Source: Nocardioidaceae bacterium (GTDB taxonomy: Bacteria > Actinomycetota > Actinomycetes > Propionibacteriales > Nocardioidaceae). Taken from it: DNA of 38,131 bases. The stretch spans positions 1-38,131 of the forward strand of contig JACCXZ010000008.1 of NCBI GenBank assembly GCA_013696745.1, written 5' to 3'. The translations under genes and the position numbers were made by a program. Below the pieces are notes generated by a model. It saw nothing but the letters and a program-made list of their open reading frames with translations, ran no database searches and was not told the DNA's origin. Below, in pieces: positions 9,594 through 19,427 of the stretch (the stretch's first letter is position 1; every line of letters begins with the position of its first letter).

Positions 9594-11195
9594 TCAGCGC
9601 GGCAACCGGGGCACGCGGACCAGCAGCGTGCCAGCCATGATCTGGGCACGGATCTCCCGGCCGGGCAGGATCGGGTCGCCGTCCAGCTGACGCGGCGTGG
9701 TGCGCTCGGCGCGCACGACCACCGAGCGCCCGGTCATCCGGTCGAGGCGGTCGTCGGTCCGACGGCCACGTGCCAGCACGCGTGCCACCAACGGGAGCCA
9801 GCCGAGCAGTCGGCCCGGCGCAATGACCACGACGTCGAGCATCCCGTCGTCGATGCGTGCATCGGGCAGCAGGGGGATCCCGGCCTGCAACGAGCCGACG
9901 TTGCCGACGACGACGGTCCGTGCTCGACGACGCACCGGTGGCCGGCCGTCCACGCTGATCTCGACAGTCACCGCCGGGTAGCGGACCTGTCGCAGCGCCG
10001 ACACGACGTAGGCGGTCCACCCCATGCGGGCCTTGAGCTGTTCACGCGCACCCTCCATGATCGCCGCGTCCAGCCCAAGGCCGGCCATCACCATGAAGCA
10101 GGTCTCGTGCAGCTCGTCACCACCGATGGAGACCGCGTCCACGGCACGATCCTGACCGGACAGGGCTACCTCGACGGCGTCGGGGCCGTGCAGGGGGATA
10201 CCCAGGTTGCGGGCCAATAGGTTGCCGGTGCCGAGCGGGACGACCCCGATCGCGACACCGGTGCGGGCCAGCTCGGTGCACACGACGCGTACGGTGCCGT
10301 CACCGCCGGCCACCAGGACCATCTCGACCTCGGCGGCCAGGGCTGCCTCGGCCATACCGGTGCCGGGATCCTCAAGGGTGGTCTCGAACCACAACGGCTG
10401 GTCCCAGCCGTGCGCCGCGGCGGCGTCGCAGACCAGTGTCCGAAAGGAACCGAGATCACCGACCTTGACCGGGTTCACGATGACCGCCAACCGGGAGGGG
10501 CGGATGCCGACGGTGCCGACAACCGGGCCTGGCTGCTCCGGGTCGAGCCGCAGCAACAGTGCCCCGCCGAGCAGCACGACGAGGACTCCGAGCGACCAGC
10601 CGCCGATCACGTCACTGGCGTAGTGCACGCCGAGGAGGATCCGGTGCAGTCCGATCGCGACGCTCACCAGCACCAGACCGGTGCAGATCGCGCCGCGAAC
10701 CCGTCCGCGCGGTAGGACCAGCAGGGCGAGGATCACTCCCGCGGAGGCGAAGTAGCCTGCGCCGGCTGCGTGGCCCGACGGGTAGGCGAAGCCACCGATC
10801 TGGTGCAGCGGCTCCTCCCAGGTGGGGCGAGGTCGCTCCACCAGGAGCTTGAGCCCGGGAGCCACCACCCACTCCACCGCGGTCACCAGCGTCAGCCACA
10901 CGCCGATGCGCACGTGTCCCCGCCACAACAGCACCACGGCGACGACCAGCATGACCGAGCGCAGCCAGATCGGCCGGGACACCTCGGCGACGAGGTCGAG
11001 GACGGCGACCCAGGTCGGGTGCCCGACGGACAGGTCGTACGCGGCTGCGGCGCTCTGTGCGTCGAGCCTCGTGACCGGCTGCCAGGTCGTGGTGACGGCG
11101 AGTGTCGTGAGTGCCAGGACGAGCCCTGGGACGGCGATTGCCCACCACCAGGTCCGCGGGTTGCGCGGCTGGGTCCGGCGGGTGTCGATCGGCAC
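9594..11195 (-). CDS. PAP2 phosphatase - diacylglycerol kinase catalytic domain fusion protein
   Basis: PAP2 motifs KLLVERPRP, YPSGHAAGA, HRILLGVHYASDVIGG; DAGK motifs VIVNPVKVGD, VLVAGGDGTVRVVCTELA, GVVPLGTGNLLARNLGI. Start placed at GTG 11195 to avoid overlap with serS. Confidence 0.88.
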   Translation of the reverse strand: MPIDTRRTQPRNPRTWWWAIAVPGLVLALTTLAVTTTWQPVTRLDAQSAAAAYDLSVGHPTWVAVLDLVAEVSRPIWLRSVMLVVAVVLLWRGHVRIGVWLTLVTAVEWVVAPGLKLLVERPRPTWEEPLHQIGGFAYPSGHAAGAGYFASAGVILALLVLPRGRVRGAICTGLVLVSVAIGLHRILLGVHYASDVIGGWSLGVLVVLLGGALLLRLDPEQPGPVVGTVGIRPSRLAVIVNPVKVGDLGSFRTLVCDAAAAHGWDQPLWFETTLEDPGTGMAEAALAAEVEMVLVAGGDGTVRVVCTELARTGVAIGVVPLGTGNLLARNLGIPLHGPDAVEVALSGQDRAVDAVSIGGDELHETCFMVMAGLGLDAAIMEGAREQLKARMGWTAYVVSALRQVRYPAVTVEISVDGRPPVRRRARTVVVGNVGSLQAGIPLLPDARIDDGMLDVVVIAPGRLLGWLPLVARVLARGRRTDDRLDRMTGRSVVVRAERTTPRQLDGDPILPGREIRAQIMAGTLLVRVPRLPR

Positions 11196-11273
11196 GCCGC
11201 GATTGTGGCAGGCGTACGCCCGCTCGTCGGCCGCCGGTGCTCGCGAGGCACGGTGCGTCGTTAGGCTGGCCCC

Positions 11274-12548
11274 GTGATCGACATCCGGCTGCTGCGCGAG
11301 GACCCCGACCGTATCCGGGCTGCCCAGAAGCACCGGGGCGAGTCCGTCGCGGTTGTCGACGCACTGCTGTCCGCTGACGACCGGTGGCGGTCGACGATCG
11401 CCGCGTACGAGCATCTGCGCGCCGAGCAGAAGTCACTGGGCAAGCAGATCCCGCGGGCGCAGGGTGAGCAGAAGCAGACGCTGCTCGCGCGTACCAAGGA
11501 GCTGTCGGCGCAGGTCAAGACCGCTGAGGCGGCGCAGAACGAGGCCGACCGGGAGTTCCGTGAGCTGGCCATGGCGCTGCCGAACCTGGCGTCTCCCGAG
11601 GCTCCGGTCGGGGGCGAGGACGACTTCGTCGTGCTGGAGGAGATCGGTACGCCGCGTGACTTCGCCGCCGAGGGGTTCGCCCCCCGGGACCACCTCGAGC
11701 TCGGCACGCTGCTCGGGGCGATCGACGTGGAGCGTGGAGCCAAGGTCAGCGGGGCTCGGTTCTACGTCCTCACCGGCATCGGTGCCCAGCTCGAGCTGGC
11801 GCTGGTCGCAGCCTCGATCGCCAAGGCCACCGAGTGGGGCTTCGTACCGATGCTGCCGCCGGCGCTGGTCAAGCCGAGTGCGATGGAGGGCACCGGGTTC
11901 CTCGGGCAGGCCGCCGACGACGTCTACCACTTGCCCAAGGACGACCTTTACCTCGTCGGGACATCCGAGGTCGCCCTTGCCGCCTACCACGGTGACGAGA
12001 TCTTCGACGCCGAAACGTTGCCGCTGCGCTACGCCGCGTTCAGCCCCTGCTTCCGCCGGGAGGCAGGCTCCTACGGCAAGGACACGCGGGGGATCTTCCG
12101 CGTGCACTGGTTCGACAAGGTGGAGATGTTCACGTACACGACAGTGGAGGAATCCGACGCCGAGCACCAACGACTGCTGGCGTACGAGAAGGAGTGGATG
12201 ACAGCCCTCGGGCTGCCGTTTCGCGTCGTCGACGTGGCCGCGGGCGACCTCGGCAGCAGCGCGGTCCGCAAGTTTGACTGCGAGGCGTGGATCCCGGCCC
12301 AGGGCAAGTACCGCGAGCTGACGTCGACGTCGAACTGCACCCAGTTTCAGTCGCGACGTCTGGACACGAGGGTCAGGCGCGCGGGCCGCACGGAGCACGT
12401 CGCGACGCTCAACGGAACCCTGATGGCCTCGACCCGCACGATCATCGCGCTGCTGGAGAACCACCAGCAGCCCGACGGGTCGGTGCTGGTGCCGGAGATG
12501 CTGCAGCCCCATCTCGGCGGCCGGACCGTGTTGGAGCCGATCACGTGA
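11274..12548 (+). CDS. serS: Seryl-tRNA synthetase
   Basis: [24 protein letters not shown]-terminus, coiled-coil arm, class II motifs including [27 protein letters not shown] and [37 protein letters not shown]. Confidence 0.97.
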   Translation: MIDIRLLREDPDRIRAAQKHRGESVAVVDALLSADDRWRSTIAAYEHLRAEQKSLGKQIPRAQGEQKQTLLARTKELSAQVKTAEAAQNEADREFRELAMALPNLASPEAPVGGEDDFVVLEEIGTPRDFAAEGFAPRDHLELGTLLGAIDVERGAKVSGARFYVLTGIGAQLELALVAASIAKATEWGFVPMLPPALVKPSAMEGTGFLGQAADDVYHLPKDDLYLVGTSEVALAAYHGDEIFDAETLPLRYAAFSPCFRREAGSYGKDTRGIFRVHWFDKVEMFTYTTVEESDAEHQRLLAYEKEWMTALGLPFRVVDVAAGDLGSSAVRKFDCEAWIPAQGKYRELTSTSNCTQFQSRRLDTRVRRAGRTEHVATLNGTLMASTRTIIALLENHQQPDGSVLVPEMLQPHLGGRTVLEPIT

Positions 12549-13327
12549 CCTTCACTCCGCGCCTGGTCGCGCTCGACGTCGACGGCACGCTGGTCGACTG
12601 GCACAACACCATGGCCCCAGCCGTACGCGACGCGGTCCGGGCCGCAGCGCACGCCGGTCTGCACGTCGTGATCTCCACCGGCCGCTCGGTTCCGGGTGTC
12701 ATGGATGCCGTCGACAAGGTGGGCATGGAGCACGGCCTCGCCGTGGCATCCAACGGGGCGGTGACGTTCTCGTACTCACCGGTCGAGCTGCTCGAGGTCA
12801 CGACGTTCGACGCCCGTGAGACGGTCAAGCTGCTGCTGGAGCACGTCCCCGATGCCGCTGTTGCCGTGGAGGACATCGGGCGTGGCTACCGGATCAACAA
12901 GCCGTTCCCCGAGGGCGAGATCAACGGCGACATGACCGTGCAGAGCGTTGAGGAACTGGTGGCCGAGCCGGTGACCCGGGTCATCATCCGCAGCCCCGAC
13001 CAGTCCGCGGAGGACTTCGCCGAGCTCGCCGAACGGTTGGGCCTGCACGGCATCAACTACTTCGTGGGTTACACCGCGTGGCTCGACCTCGCGCCGGACG
13101 GGGTGTCCAAGGCCAGCGGTCTGGAGATCATCTGCGCACGCCTGGGGGTCGATCAGGCTGACGTGCTCGCGGTGGGCGACGGACTCAACGACCTGGAGAT
13201 GCTGCGGTGGGCGGGGCGGGGTGTCGCGATGGGGGATTCGGCGCTGCCGGTGCAGGACGCCGCCGACGACGTCACCCACACGGTCGAGGACGACGGTGTC
13301 GCCGTCGAGCTGTCCCGCTGGTTGTGA
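12545..13327 (+). CDS. HAD family (Cof-type) hydrolase
   Basis: [73 protein letters not shown] overlap with the serS stop. Confidence 0.9.
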   Translation: MTFTPRLVALDVDGTLVDWHNTMAPAVRDAVRAAAHAGLHVVISTGRSVPGVMDAVDKVGMEHGLAVASNGAVTFSYSPVELLEVTTFDARETVKLLLEHVPDAAVAVEDIGRGYRINKPFPEGEINGDMTVQSVEELVAEPVTRVIIRSPDQSAEDFAELAERLGLHGINYFVGYTAWLDLAPDGVSKASGLEIICARLGVDQADVLAVGDGLNDLEMLRWAGRGVAMGDSALPVQDAADDVTHTVEDDGVAVELSRWL

Positions 13328-13373
13328 CGCCCGCACACCGCACCCGGGGGTATGCCGGGCATGGGCGGCGGGG

Positions 13374-13670
13374 TCAGGCGCAGTCGCGGCACAGCGGTGG
13401 AGTGGTGCTCACCATCGCGCTGGGCTGGTGCACGAGGAAGCAGACGGAGCAGGTCAGCTCGTTCTCCTGTTTGGGGATGACCTCGACCACCAGCGTCTCG
13501 TTGGACAGGTCGGCCCCGGGCAGCTCGTAGGAGTCGGCAGCGGCGTTCTCGTCCTCGTCGATGTTCGGCTGCTGCAGAGTCGTTCCCTGTGCGGCTGCCT
13601 TGGCCTCCTCCAGGGACTGTTCCTGGGCATCGGCCTGTTCCTTGCGCGGCTCGTCGTAGTCCGTCGCCAT
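13374..13670 (-). CDS. DUF4193 family protein
   Basis: MATDYDEPRK...DEDENAAADSYELPGADLSNETLVVEVIPKQENELTCSVCFLVHQPS...CRDCA with paired Cys motifs. Confidence 0.85.
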   Translation of the reverse strand: MATDYDEPRKEQADAQEQSLEEAKAAAQGTTLQQPNIDEDENAAADSYELPGADLSNETLVVEVIPKQENELTCSVCFLVHQPSAMVSTTPPLCRDCA

Positions 13671-13808
13671 CAGCGGTGTTCCCCTGTTCGATCATCGGTG
13701 CCGGCACGTCGGCCGCCGGCGATGACAGTAACGCCCGAAGGCGTCAAGTCCATCCCCGATCCGTGTGATCTACGTCGGACTTTCCTGAACGGGGGCAACG
13801 ATCGGGTG

Positions 13809-14261
13809 TCAGCTCGCCGGTTCGAGGACGAACACGGGGATCTCCCGGTGGGTCCGGCGCTGGTAGTCGGCGTAGTCGGGGAACGCCGCTACGGCCCGGT
13901 CCCACCACAGTGCCCTCTCCTGCCCACTGGCCTGCCGGACGAGCATGTCCTGGCGGACGGGTCCGTCCTGCAGCTCCACGCGGGGATCGGCCACCAGGTT
14001 GTGGTACCACACCGGGTGCTTCGGAGCGCCTCCCATCGAAGCCACGACGGCGTAGCAGCCGTCGTGCTCGACGCGCATCAGGGGCGTCTTGCGGACCTTG
14101 CCGGAGCGTGCACCCGTCGAGGTGAGGATGACCACTGGAAACCCGCGCATCGTGGTGCCCTCGCTGCCGCCGGACCCCTCGTACTGCGAGACCTGGTCGC
14201 GGACCCGCGGCTGCGTGCTCGGTTCGTAGACTCCGTCGATCGGCATCTGCTGAGTCAACAC
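13809..14261 (-). CDS. Nitroreductase-family deazaflavin (F420)-dependent oxidoreductase, Ddn-like
   Basis: [59 protein letters not shown]. Confidence 0.9.
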   Translation of the reverse strand: MLTQQMPIDGVYEPSTQPRVRDQVSQYEGSGGSEGTTMRGFPVVILTSTGARSGKVRKTPLMRVEHDGCYAVVASMGGAPKHPVWYHNLVADPRVELQDGPVRQDMLVRQASGQERALWWDRAVAAFPDYADYQRRTHREIPVFVLEPAS

Positions 14262-14447
14262 CGCCGACCGTCTCGAGCCAAGTGCGCCCTAGCCGCCGGG
14301 CTAGCGGGGGTAACGGAGAGTCGTGGCGGCCAGGTGACCGTGCTCTCAGCGCGATCAGCTGCGCCAGTGGTGCGAAACCGGGCCTGACCAGCCGGGGGCG
14401 ACCCCGCTTCTGCACCACTGGCCGCCTGGGGACACACGGAGGTGCCG

Positions 14448-15335
14448 CTAGCCGCCGATCGGCGAGCGGACGCCGGTGAGCTGCTCGGAGGCGTCCCACA
14501 GCAGGCGCGCCATCGTCGCGTCGCTTGCTGTAGCACTGCGCGAGACGAGCGTCGGATGCCCGCGCACCTGGAGCAGCCCGTCCGGTCCGACGTACGACGC
14601 GCCGGGCAGGTCCTGGGTCGCGGCGTACAGCGTCGGTAGCGCACCCATCTCGTCGCTCTGTGCCACGACCCGGTTGAGCACCGACATCCCGAGGCCGGCG
14701 ACCCGGCTGGCCGAGTGCGACTGCAGGTTCGTCGCGGAGTAGCCGGGATGGGCAGCGAGGGCGCGCACGGTCGATCCGCTCACGCTCAGCCGGCGCTGCA
14801 GCTCCAGGGTGAACAACAGGTTGGCGAGCTTGGACTGCTGATAGGCACCCCAGGCGGCGTAGCGACGCCGCTGCCAGTTGAGGTCCTCGAGGTCGATGCG
14901 TCCGCCGTGGTGGGCGACCGAGGAAACGGTGACGACCCGGTCGGTCAGGTGCGGGAGCAGCAGGCTGGTGAGCGCGAAGTGGCCGAGGTGGTTGGTGCCG
15001 AGCTGCATCTCGAAACCGTCCGCGGTGCGTCGCTCCGGGATGGCCATCACTCCTGCGTTGTTGACCAGAAGGTCGAGGCCGCCCTCCCAGGACCGCGCGA
15101 ACGTACGGACCGAGGCGAGATCGGCGAGGTCCAGTGGGCGGATGTCGGTGTCCCCGCCGATCGTGGCGGCAGCCCACCTCCCGCGCTCCACGTCGCGCAC
15201 CGCCATCACCACCCGCGCGCCGGCGCGGGCGAGCTCGCGGGCGGTGATCAGCCCCAGCCCGCTGTTGGCGCCGGTCACCACCGCGACGCGTCCGGACAGA
15301 CTCGGCAGGTCGGCAGCGGTCCACGTGGGCGTCAC
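14448..15335 (-). CDS. Short-chain dehydrogenase/reductase
   Basis: VAVVTGANSGLGLITARELARAGA, NNAGVM, VTVSSVAHHGG, YQQSKLANLLF catalytic YxxxK. GTG start at 15335. Confidence 0.88.
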   Translation of the reverse strand: MTPTWTAADLPSLSGRVAVVTGANSGLGLITARELARAGARVVMAVRDVERGRWAAATIGGDTDIRPLDLADLASVRTFARSWEGGLDLLVNNAGVMAIPERRTADGFEMQLGTNHLGHFALTSLLLPHLTDRVVTVSSVAHHGGRIDLEDLNWQRRRYAAWGAYQQSKLANLLFTLELQRRLSVSGSTVRALAAHPGYSATNLQSHSASRVAGLGMSVLNRVVAQSDEMGALPTLYAATQDLPGASYVGPDGLLQVRGHPTLVSRSATASDATMARLLWDASEQLTGVRSPIGG

Positions 15336-15367
15336 GAGGACCACCGTAGACACCGGCAGCGCGAGGG

Positions 15368-15973
15368 TCAGTCCCGGTCGGGCTCCACAACTTGGTCGAA
15401 GGCGTCGAGCACGTCGTCCACCGTGGGCAGGCTGCTGTCGCGGGGAGTCGGGCGTGCGCACGCGGCGCCCTGCTCAACGGAGGCTGTGGCACGGCGAGCC
15501 CGGCGCAGATGGCGCTTCACGGTGGACAGCGAACACTCGAGTCGAAGGGCTAGTTGCTCGAGAGAGTCGTCGGGGTGGGCAGTTCGCATGGCGACGACGG
15601 CGTCGTGGTCGACGGGGCGACGTTCGCCCCGGACCCCGGCGAGGACGTCGAGATCCTCGCCTGCCACGGAGATCCCGAGCAGGCCACGCATCTTCTGGCG
15701 CTCCCGAGGGGTCGTGCACCCCATGAACCCGGAAACGTCGACCTGCGCGACCGCGGTGTAGAGGCACTCGGCGAGCATCGGGCACTCGGCGCACGCCTGG
15801 CGCGCGCGCTGCAGCAGCGCCCGGTGCTCGCGCCACTGGTCACCGCTGACTCGAGACCGGGAGGGCGTGCTCTCCAGCGACGGGTGCAGAAACAGGTCGG
15901 GCTCGGTCGCGCACGCGGGAAGCGCGGGGGCATCGGTGCGTACCGGTGCCGCCCGGGTGGTCGCGATTCGCAC
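15368..15973 (-). CDS. WhiB-like [4Fe-4S] regulator with C-terminal helix-turn-helix
   Basis: Cys pattern ACATEP...CAECPMLAEC (C-x2-C-x5-C), SGFMGCTTPRERQ at the usual GVWGG..ERR position, then VVAMRTAHPDDSLEQLALRLECSLSTVKRHLRRARR. Confidence 0.75.
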   Translation of the reverse strand: MRIATTRAAPVRTDAPALPACATEPDLFLHPSLESTPSRSRVSGDQWREHRALLQRARQACAECPMLAECLYTAVAQVDVSGFMGCTTPRERQKMRGLLGISVAGEDLDVLAGVRGERRPVDHDAVVAMRTAHPDDSLEQLALRLECSLSTVKRHLRRARRATASVEQGAACARPTPRDSSLPTVDDVLDAFDQVVEPDRD

Positions 15974-16087
15974 GAGTGTCCCCCCAAGAGCGGACCACCC
16001 GCGGAGGCCACGGGGTATCCGGTGGCTCGAGTGGTCGCGCCGGTCAACTTGCGATGGTGTGACCGGTTTCCGACCGCTCCAGACTAC

Positions 16088-16654
16088 TCACAGATACATT
16101 CCACCGGAGTGGTTCTGGGCGGGTTCTCCACCGTTCGAGGGGTCCGGGCCCTGCATCCCCGGGTGGCCGCCGCCGCTCGGCAGTGCCCGGCGCATCTGCT
16201 CCAGCTGGGCCCGTGCGGACATCTGCTGGGCGTAGATGGCCGTCTGGATTCCCTGAAAGAGTCCTTCCAGCCACCCGACGAGCTGGGCGTGGGCGACCCG
16301 CAGCTCCGCGTCGGACGGCGTCTCGGTATCACTGAACGGAAGGCTGAGCTTCTCCAGCTCCTCGATCAGCTCGGGTGACAACCCGTCCTCCAGCTCCTTG
16401 ATCGATGCCCTGTGGATCTCGCGCATTCGACGTCGGCTCGCGTCGTCGAGCGGGGCGGACTTCACCTCATCGAGCAGCTGGCGGACCATGTTGCCGATCC
16501 GCATCACCTTGGCGGGCTGCTCGACCATGTCGGTCACCGAGCGTTGCTCCACGCCGTCCGCACCGCCGCCGGCGACCGCCATCCCGTCCGGGCCGACCAC
16601 GAGCACCTGGTGCTGGCGGTCGTCCTCGGCTGGCTGTCCCTGCTGTTCGCTCAT
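16088..16654 (-). CDS. bpa: Bacterial proteasome activator Bpa/PafE family
   Basis: TDMVEQPAKVMRIGNMVRQLLDEVKSAPLDDASRRRMREIHRASIKELEDGLSPELIEELEKLSLPF...AQLVGWLEGLFQGIQTAIYAQQMSARAQLEQMR, ending GGMYL (cf. C-terminal GQYL in M. tuberculosis PafE). Confidence 0.9.
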   Translation of the reverse strand: MSEQQGQPAEDDRQHQVLVVGPDGMAVAGGGADGVEQRSVTDMVEQPAKVMRIGNMVRQLLDEVKSAPLDDASRRRMREIHRASIKELEDGLSPELIEELEKLSLPFSDTETPSDAELRVAHAQLVGWLEGLFQGIQTAIYAQQMSARAQLEQMRRALPSGGGHPGMQGPDPSNGGEPAQNHSGGMYL

Positions 16655-16697
16655 GCCTGCCACCCTAGTAGCCGGCGCTCGGGGCCACCGGGGGGCG

Positions 16698-17675
16698 TCA
16701 CAGCCGCAGCAGCACCTTGCCGACATGGGTGCTCTCCTCGACGAGCCGGTGGGCGTTGCGTACGTCGGCCAGGTCGAAGACGTCGTGCACGATCGGTCGT
16801 ACGGTGCCGTCGGTGAGCAGCGGCCAGACATGCTCGTGCACCGCAGCCATGATCGAGGCCTTCTCCGCCGCTGGTCGCCCGCGCAGCGAGGTGGCCAGTA
16901 CCGCGCCCCGCTTGCCGAGCAGGGTGGCCAGATTCAGCTCCGCCTTGACGCCGCCCTGCATGCCGATGACCACCAGCCGGCCGTTGGCGGCCAAGGCGTC
17001 GACGTTGCGACCGAGGTACGCGGCGCCCATGTTGTCCAGGATGACGTCGGCGCCGGCGCCGTCGGTCGCCTCGCGGATCCGCTCGACGAAGTCGTCCTCG
17101 CGGTAGTTGATCAGGATCGAGGCACCCAGTTCGCGGCAGCGTTCCAGCTTCGCCGGGCTTCCTGCCGTCACCGCGACACGCGCGCCGAGTGTGGCCGCGA
17201 GCTGAGTGGTCATGGTGCCGATGCCGCTGGAGCCACCGTGCACGAGCAGCGTCTCGTCGCGCTGCAGGCCGGCCACCATGAACACGTTGGACCACACGGT
17301 CGCCGTGACCTCGGGCAGCGCGGCCGCAGTCACCAGGTCGATCCCGGCTGGCACCGGCAGCACCTGCGCCTCGGACACGGCGACCCGCTCGGCGTACCCG
17401 CCTCCGGACAGCAGGGCCACCACGCTGTCGCCGACCGACCAGCGCGTGACCTCCGGCCCGACCGCGCACACGGTGCCGGAGCACTCCAGGCCGAGGATCT
17501 GGCTCACCCCCGGCGGTGGGGCGTAGTTGCCTTCGCGTTGCAGCAGGTCGGCCCGGTTGACAGCAGTGGCGGCCACGTCGATGACCACGTCTGCTGGCCC
17601 TGGCACGGGGTCCTCGGTGCTCCCGATGCTCAGCACCTCGACGCCACCGGTCCCGTTGCACACGACTGCTCGCAC
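16698..17675 (-). CDS. NAD(P)H quinone oxidoreductase (MDR/zeta-crystallin type)
   Basis: VVIDVAATAVNRADLLQREGNYAPPPGVSQILGLECSGTV, LVHGGSSGIGTMTTQLAATLGARV, THVGKVLLRL C-terminus. Confidence 0.9.
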   Translation of the reverse strand: MRAVVCNGTGGVEVLSIGSTEDPVPGPADVVIDVAATAVNRADLLQREGNYAPPPGVSQILGLECSGTVCAVGPEVTRWSVGDSVVALLSGGGYAERVAVSEAQVLPVPAGIDLVTAAALPEVTATVWSNVFMVAGLQRDETLLVHGGSSGIGTMTTQLAATLGARVAVTAGSPAKLERCRELGASILINYREDDFVERIREATDGAGADVILDNMGAAYLGRNVDALAANGRLVVIGMQGGVKAELNLATLLGKRGAVLATSLRGRPAAEKASIMAAVHEHVWPLLTDGTVRPIVHDVFDLADVRNAHRLVEESTHVGKVLLRL

Positions 17676-17680
17676 GTGTC

Positions 17681-17926
17681 TCAGCCTTCCGCACCGGAGT
17701 GCTCTGCGCACATCCGGGTGATGACATCGGCGACATCGGCGACGTCGGTGGCACTGCCGCCACGCAGGGCAGCGGCGTAGCCGAGAAGGAACGTGGTGAG
17801 CGGGGCCGCCGGACGTTCGACGGCGTGTGCGGCGTCGCGGGCGAGATCGAGCACCAGGTGGATGTCGACCTCGGTGTCGATGCCCACAGCCCTCTGGACC
17901 GCCGCTGTCCACTCCTGCAGGGTCAT
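17681..17926 (-). CDS. DUF6457-like small protein
   Basis: MTLQEWTAAVQRAVGIDTEVDIHLVLDLARDAAHAVERPAAPLTTFLLGYAAAL. ATGA overlap with mobA, consistent with the usual mobA-DUF6457 pairing. Confidence 0.75.
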   Translation of the reverse strand: MTLQEWTAAVQRAVGIDTEVDIHLVLDLARDAAHAVERPAAPLTTFLLGYAAALRGGSATDVADVADVITRMCAEHSGAEG

Positions 17927-18510
17927 CGCTCCTCCTGTGCCGGTCCTACCGCGCCGGGCAGGTCGCTCGGCGCGTCGACGTCGTGGGCTTCGTGGCCGCG
18001 GGCGGGCACCTCGACCAGGGACAGCCCGGCCAGCAGCGTACGCATAGACGCGTCCGTCCAGTCGCGCTGCCCGGCCTGGTCGCGCAGCAGATCGGTCCGC
18101 GCCGCGACGCTCAAGTGCTGGCGGCGGCCCCCGGCATCGACGAGCACGGCGCCGTGCCCGTTCGTGCGTGCGGTGCCGAGCAGTCGCCGGACCGTTCCGG
18201 CGTCGACGTACGGCAGGTCCCCGGCCAGCAGCACGGTCCACGGCGCACGGACGTGGCGCAGTCCGGCGACCACTCCTGCCGCTGGCCCAGCGCCCGGCGG
18301 GTTTTCACGTGCCCAGACCACGTCGTCGCGGACCGGTCGTGGCATCCCGACCACGATGCGCCGGTCCGCCGATGCGACCGCGGCGAGCACCCGATCGAGC
18401 AGCGGGACGCCGTCGACCAGAGCCGCGGTCTTGTCACCTCCGAATCGTCGGCCGGTGCCGCCGGCGAGCACCAGCGCGTCGTACGCCGCGTCATCGGTAC
18501 CAGCCGTCAT
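17923..18510 (-). CDS. mobA: Molybdenum cofactor guanylyltransferase
   Basis: YDALVLAGGTGRRFGGDKTAALVDGVPLLDRVLAAV, LLAGDLPYVDAGTVRRLL, DVDAPSDL. Confidence 0.9.
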   Translation of the reverse strand: MTAGTDDAAYDALVLAGGTGRRFGGDKTAALVDGVPLLDRVLAAVASADRRIVVGMPRPVRDDVVWARENPPGAGPAAGVVAGLRHVRAPWTVLLAGDLPYVDAGTVRRLLGTARTNGHGAVLVDAGGRRQHLSVAARTDLLRDQAGQRDWTDASMRTLLAGLSLVEVPARGHEAHDVDAPSDLPGAVGPAQEER

Positions 18511-18629
18511 GGCGTGCAGTCTGCCTCGGCAGCGCACCAGGCCGCGTACAGCCCAGGACGCGCCTACGACTTCGGGTTGGCGCGGGTGCTGAACGGTCTC
18601 GCCGTGCTGGTCGCTGCCAGGATGGGGGG

Positions 18630-19427
18630 ATGAAGGTAGTCCTCGTCCAGCTGGCCTCCGCCACCGACTCGGCGGCCAACCGGCATGCGATGTCCGGTTG
18701 GGTGGACCGTATCCACGCGAGCAGGGCCGAACCGGACCTCGTGGTCTTCCCGGAGGGCGCGATGCACGACTTCGGCAGGCCCGACCACGACCTCTCCGCT
18801 GTAGCGGAGCCGCTGGACGGACCGTACGTCGCGGCGCTGATCGGGCACGCGCGACGGCTCGGCGCCACTCTCGTGGGCCACATCTTCGAGCGCAGCGACA
18901 CCGGGCTGCCGTACAACACCTCGGTGGTCGCGACACGGGACGGCTCGATCGCCGTGACGTACCGCAAGATCCACCTGTACGACTCCTTCGGCTACGCGGA
19001 GTCCGACCGGTTGAGTGCCGGCGGGATCACCCCGGTGGTGCTCGACGTCGCCGGCGTGCCGGTGGGCCTCATGACCTGCTACGACCTGCGCTTCCCCGAG
19101 ATGGGGCGCGCGCTCGTCGATGCGGGAGCCGGGCTGTTCGTGGTCCCGTCCGCCTGGGTTGCCGGCGTGCTGAAGGAGGACCACTGGCGGCTGCTGCTGC
19201 GGGCCCGGGCGGTGGAGAACACCGTGTACGTCGCGGCTGCGGCGCAGTGCGGACGGGCGTACTGCGGGCACAGCATGCTGGTCGACCCGATGGGTGTGAC
19301 CGTGGCTGCGGCAGCCGAGGCCGAGGCTCTGGTGGTAGGGGATGTCGACCCGGACCGGCTCGAGCTGGCACGGGCGACCAATCCCTCGCTTCGCAACCGT
19401 CGCTTCGGTCCACAGGGGGGCATGTGA
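18630..19427 (+). CDS. Carbon-nitrogen hydrolase (nitrilase superfamily)
   Basis: MKVVLVQLAS, DLVVFPEGAM, VTYRKIHLYDSFGYAESDRL, GLMTCYDLRFPEMGRALVDAGAGLFVVPSAWVAG: Glu-Lys-Cys triad present. Confidence 0.93.
   Translation: MKVVLVQLASATDSAANRHAMSGWVDRIHASRAEPDLVVFPEGAMHDFGRPDHDLSAVAEPLDGPYVAALIGHARRLGATLVGHIFERSDTGLPYNTSVVATRDGSIAVTYRKIHLYDSFGYAESDRLSAGGITPVVLDVAGVPVGLMTCYDLRFPEMGRALVDAGAGLFVVPSAWVAGVLKEDHWRLLLRARAVENTVYVAAAAQCGRAYCGHSMLVDPMGVTVAAAAEAEALVVGDVDPDRLELARATNPSLRNRRFGPQGGM

Noticed and set aside
11433-12512. 359-aa minus-strand ORF opposite serS
   Set aside because: serS is unambiguous and the antisense translation has no motif support.
13744-15492. 582-aa minus-strand ORF over Ddn/SDR/WhiB region
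   Set aside because: Out of frame with three genes carrying strong family motifs; low-complexity Arg/Pro-rich translation.
17724-17752. Short 9-bp tandem repeats (GACATCGGC / GACGTCGGT)
   Set aside because: Lies within the DUF6457-like CDS and simply encodes an ATDVADVADV run.
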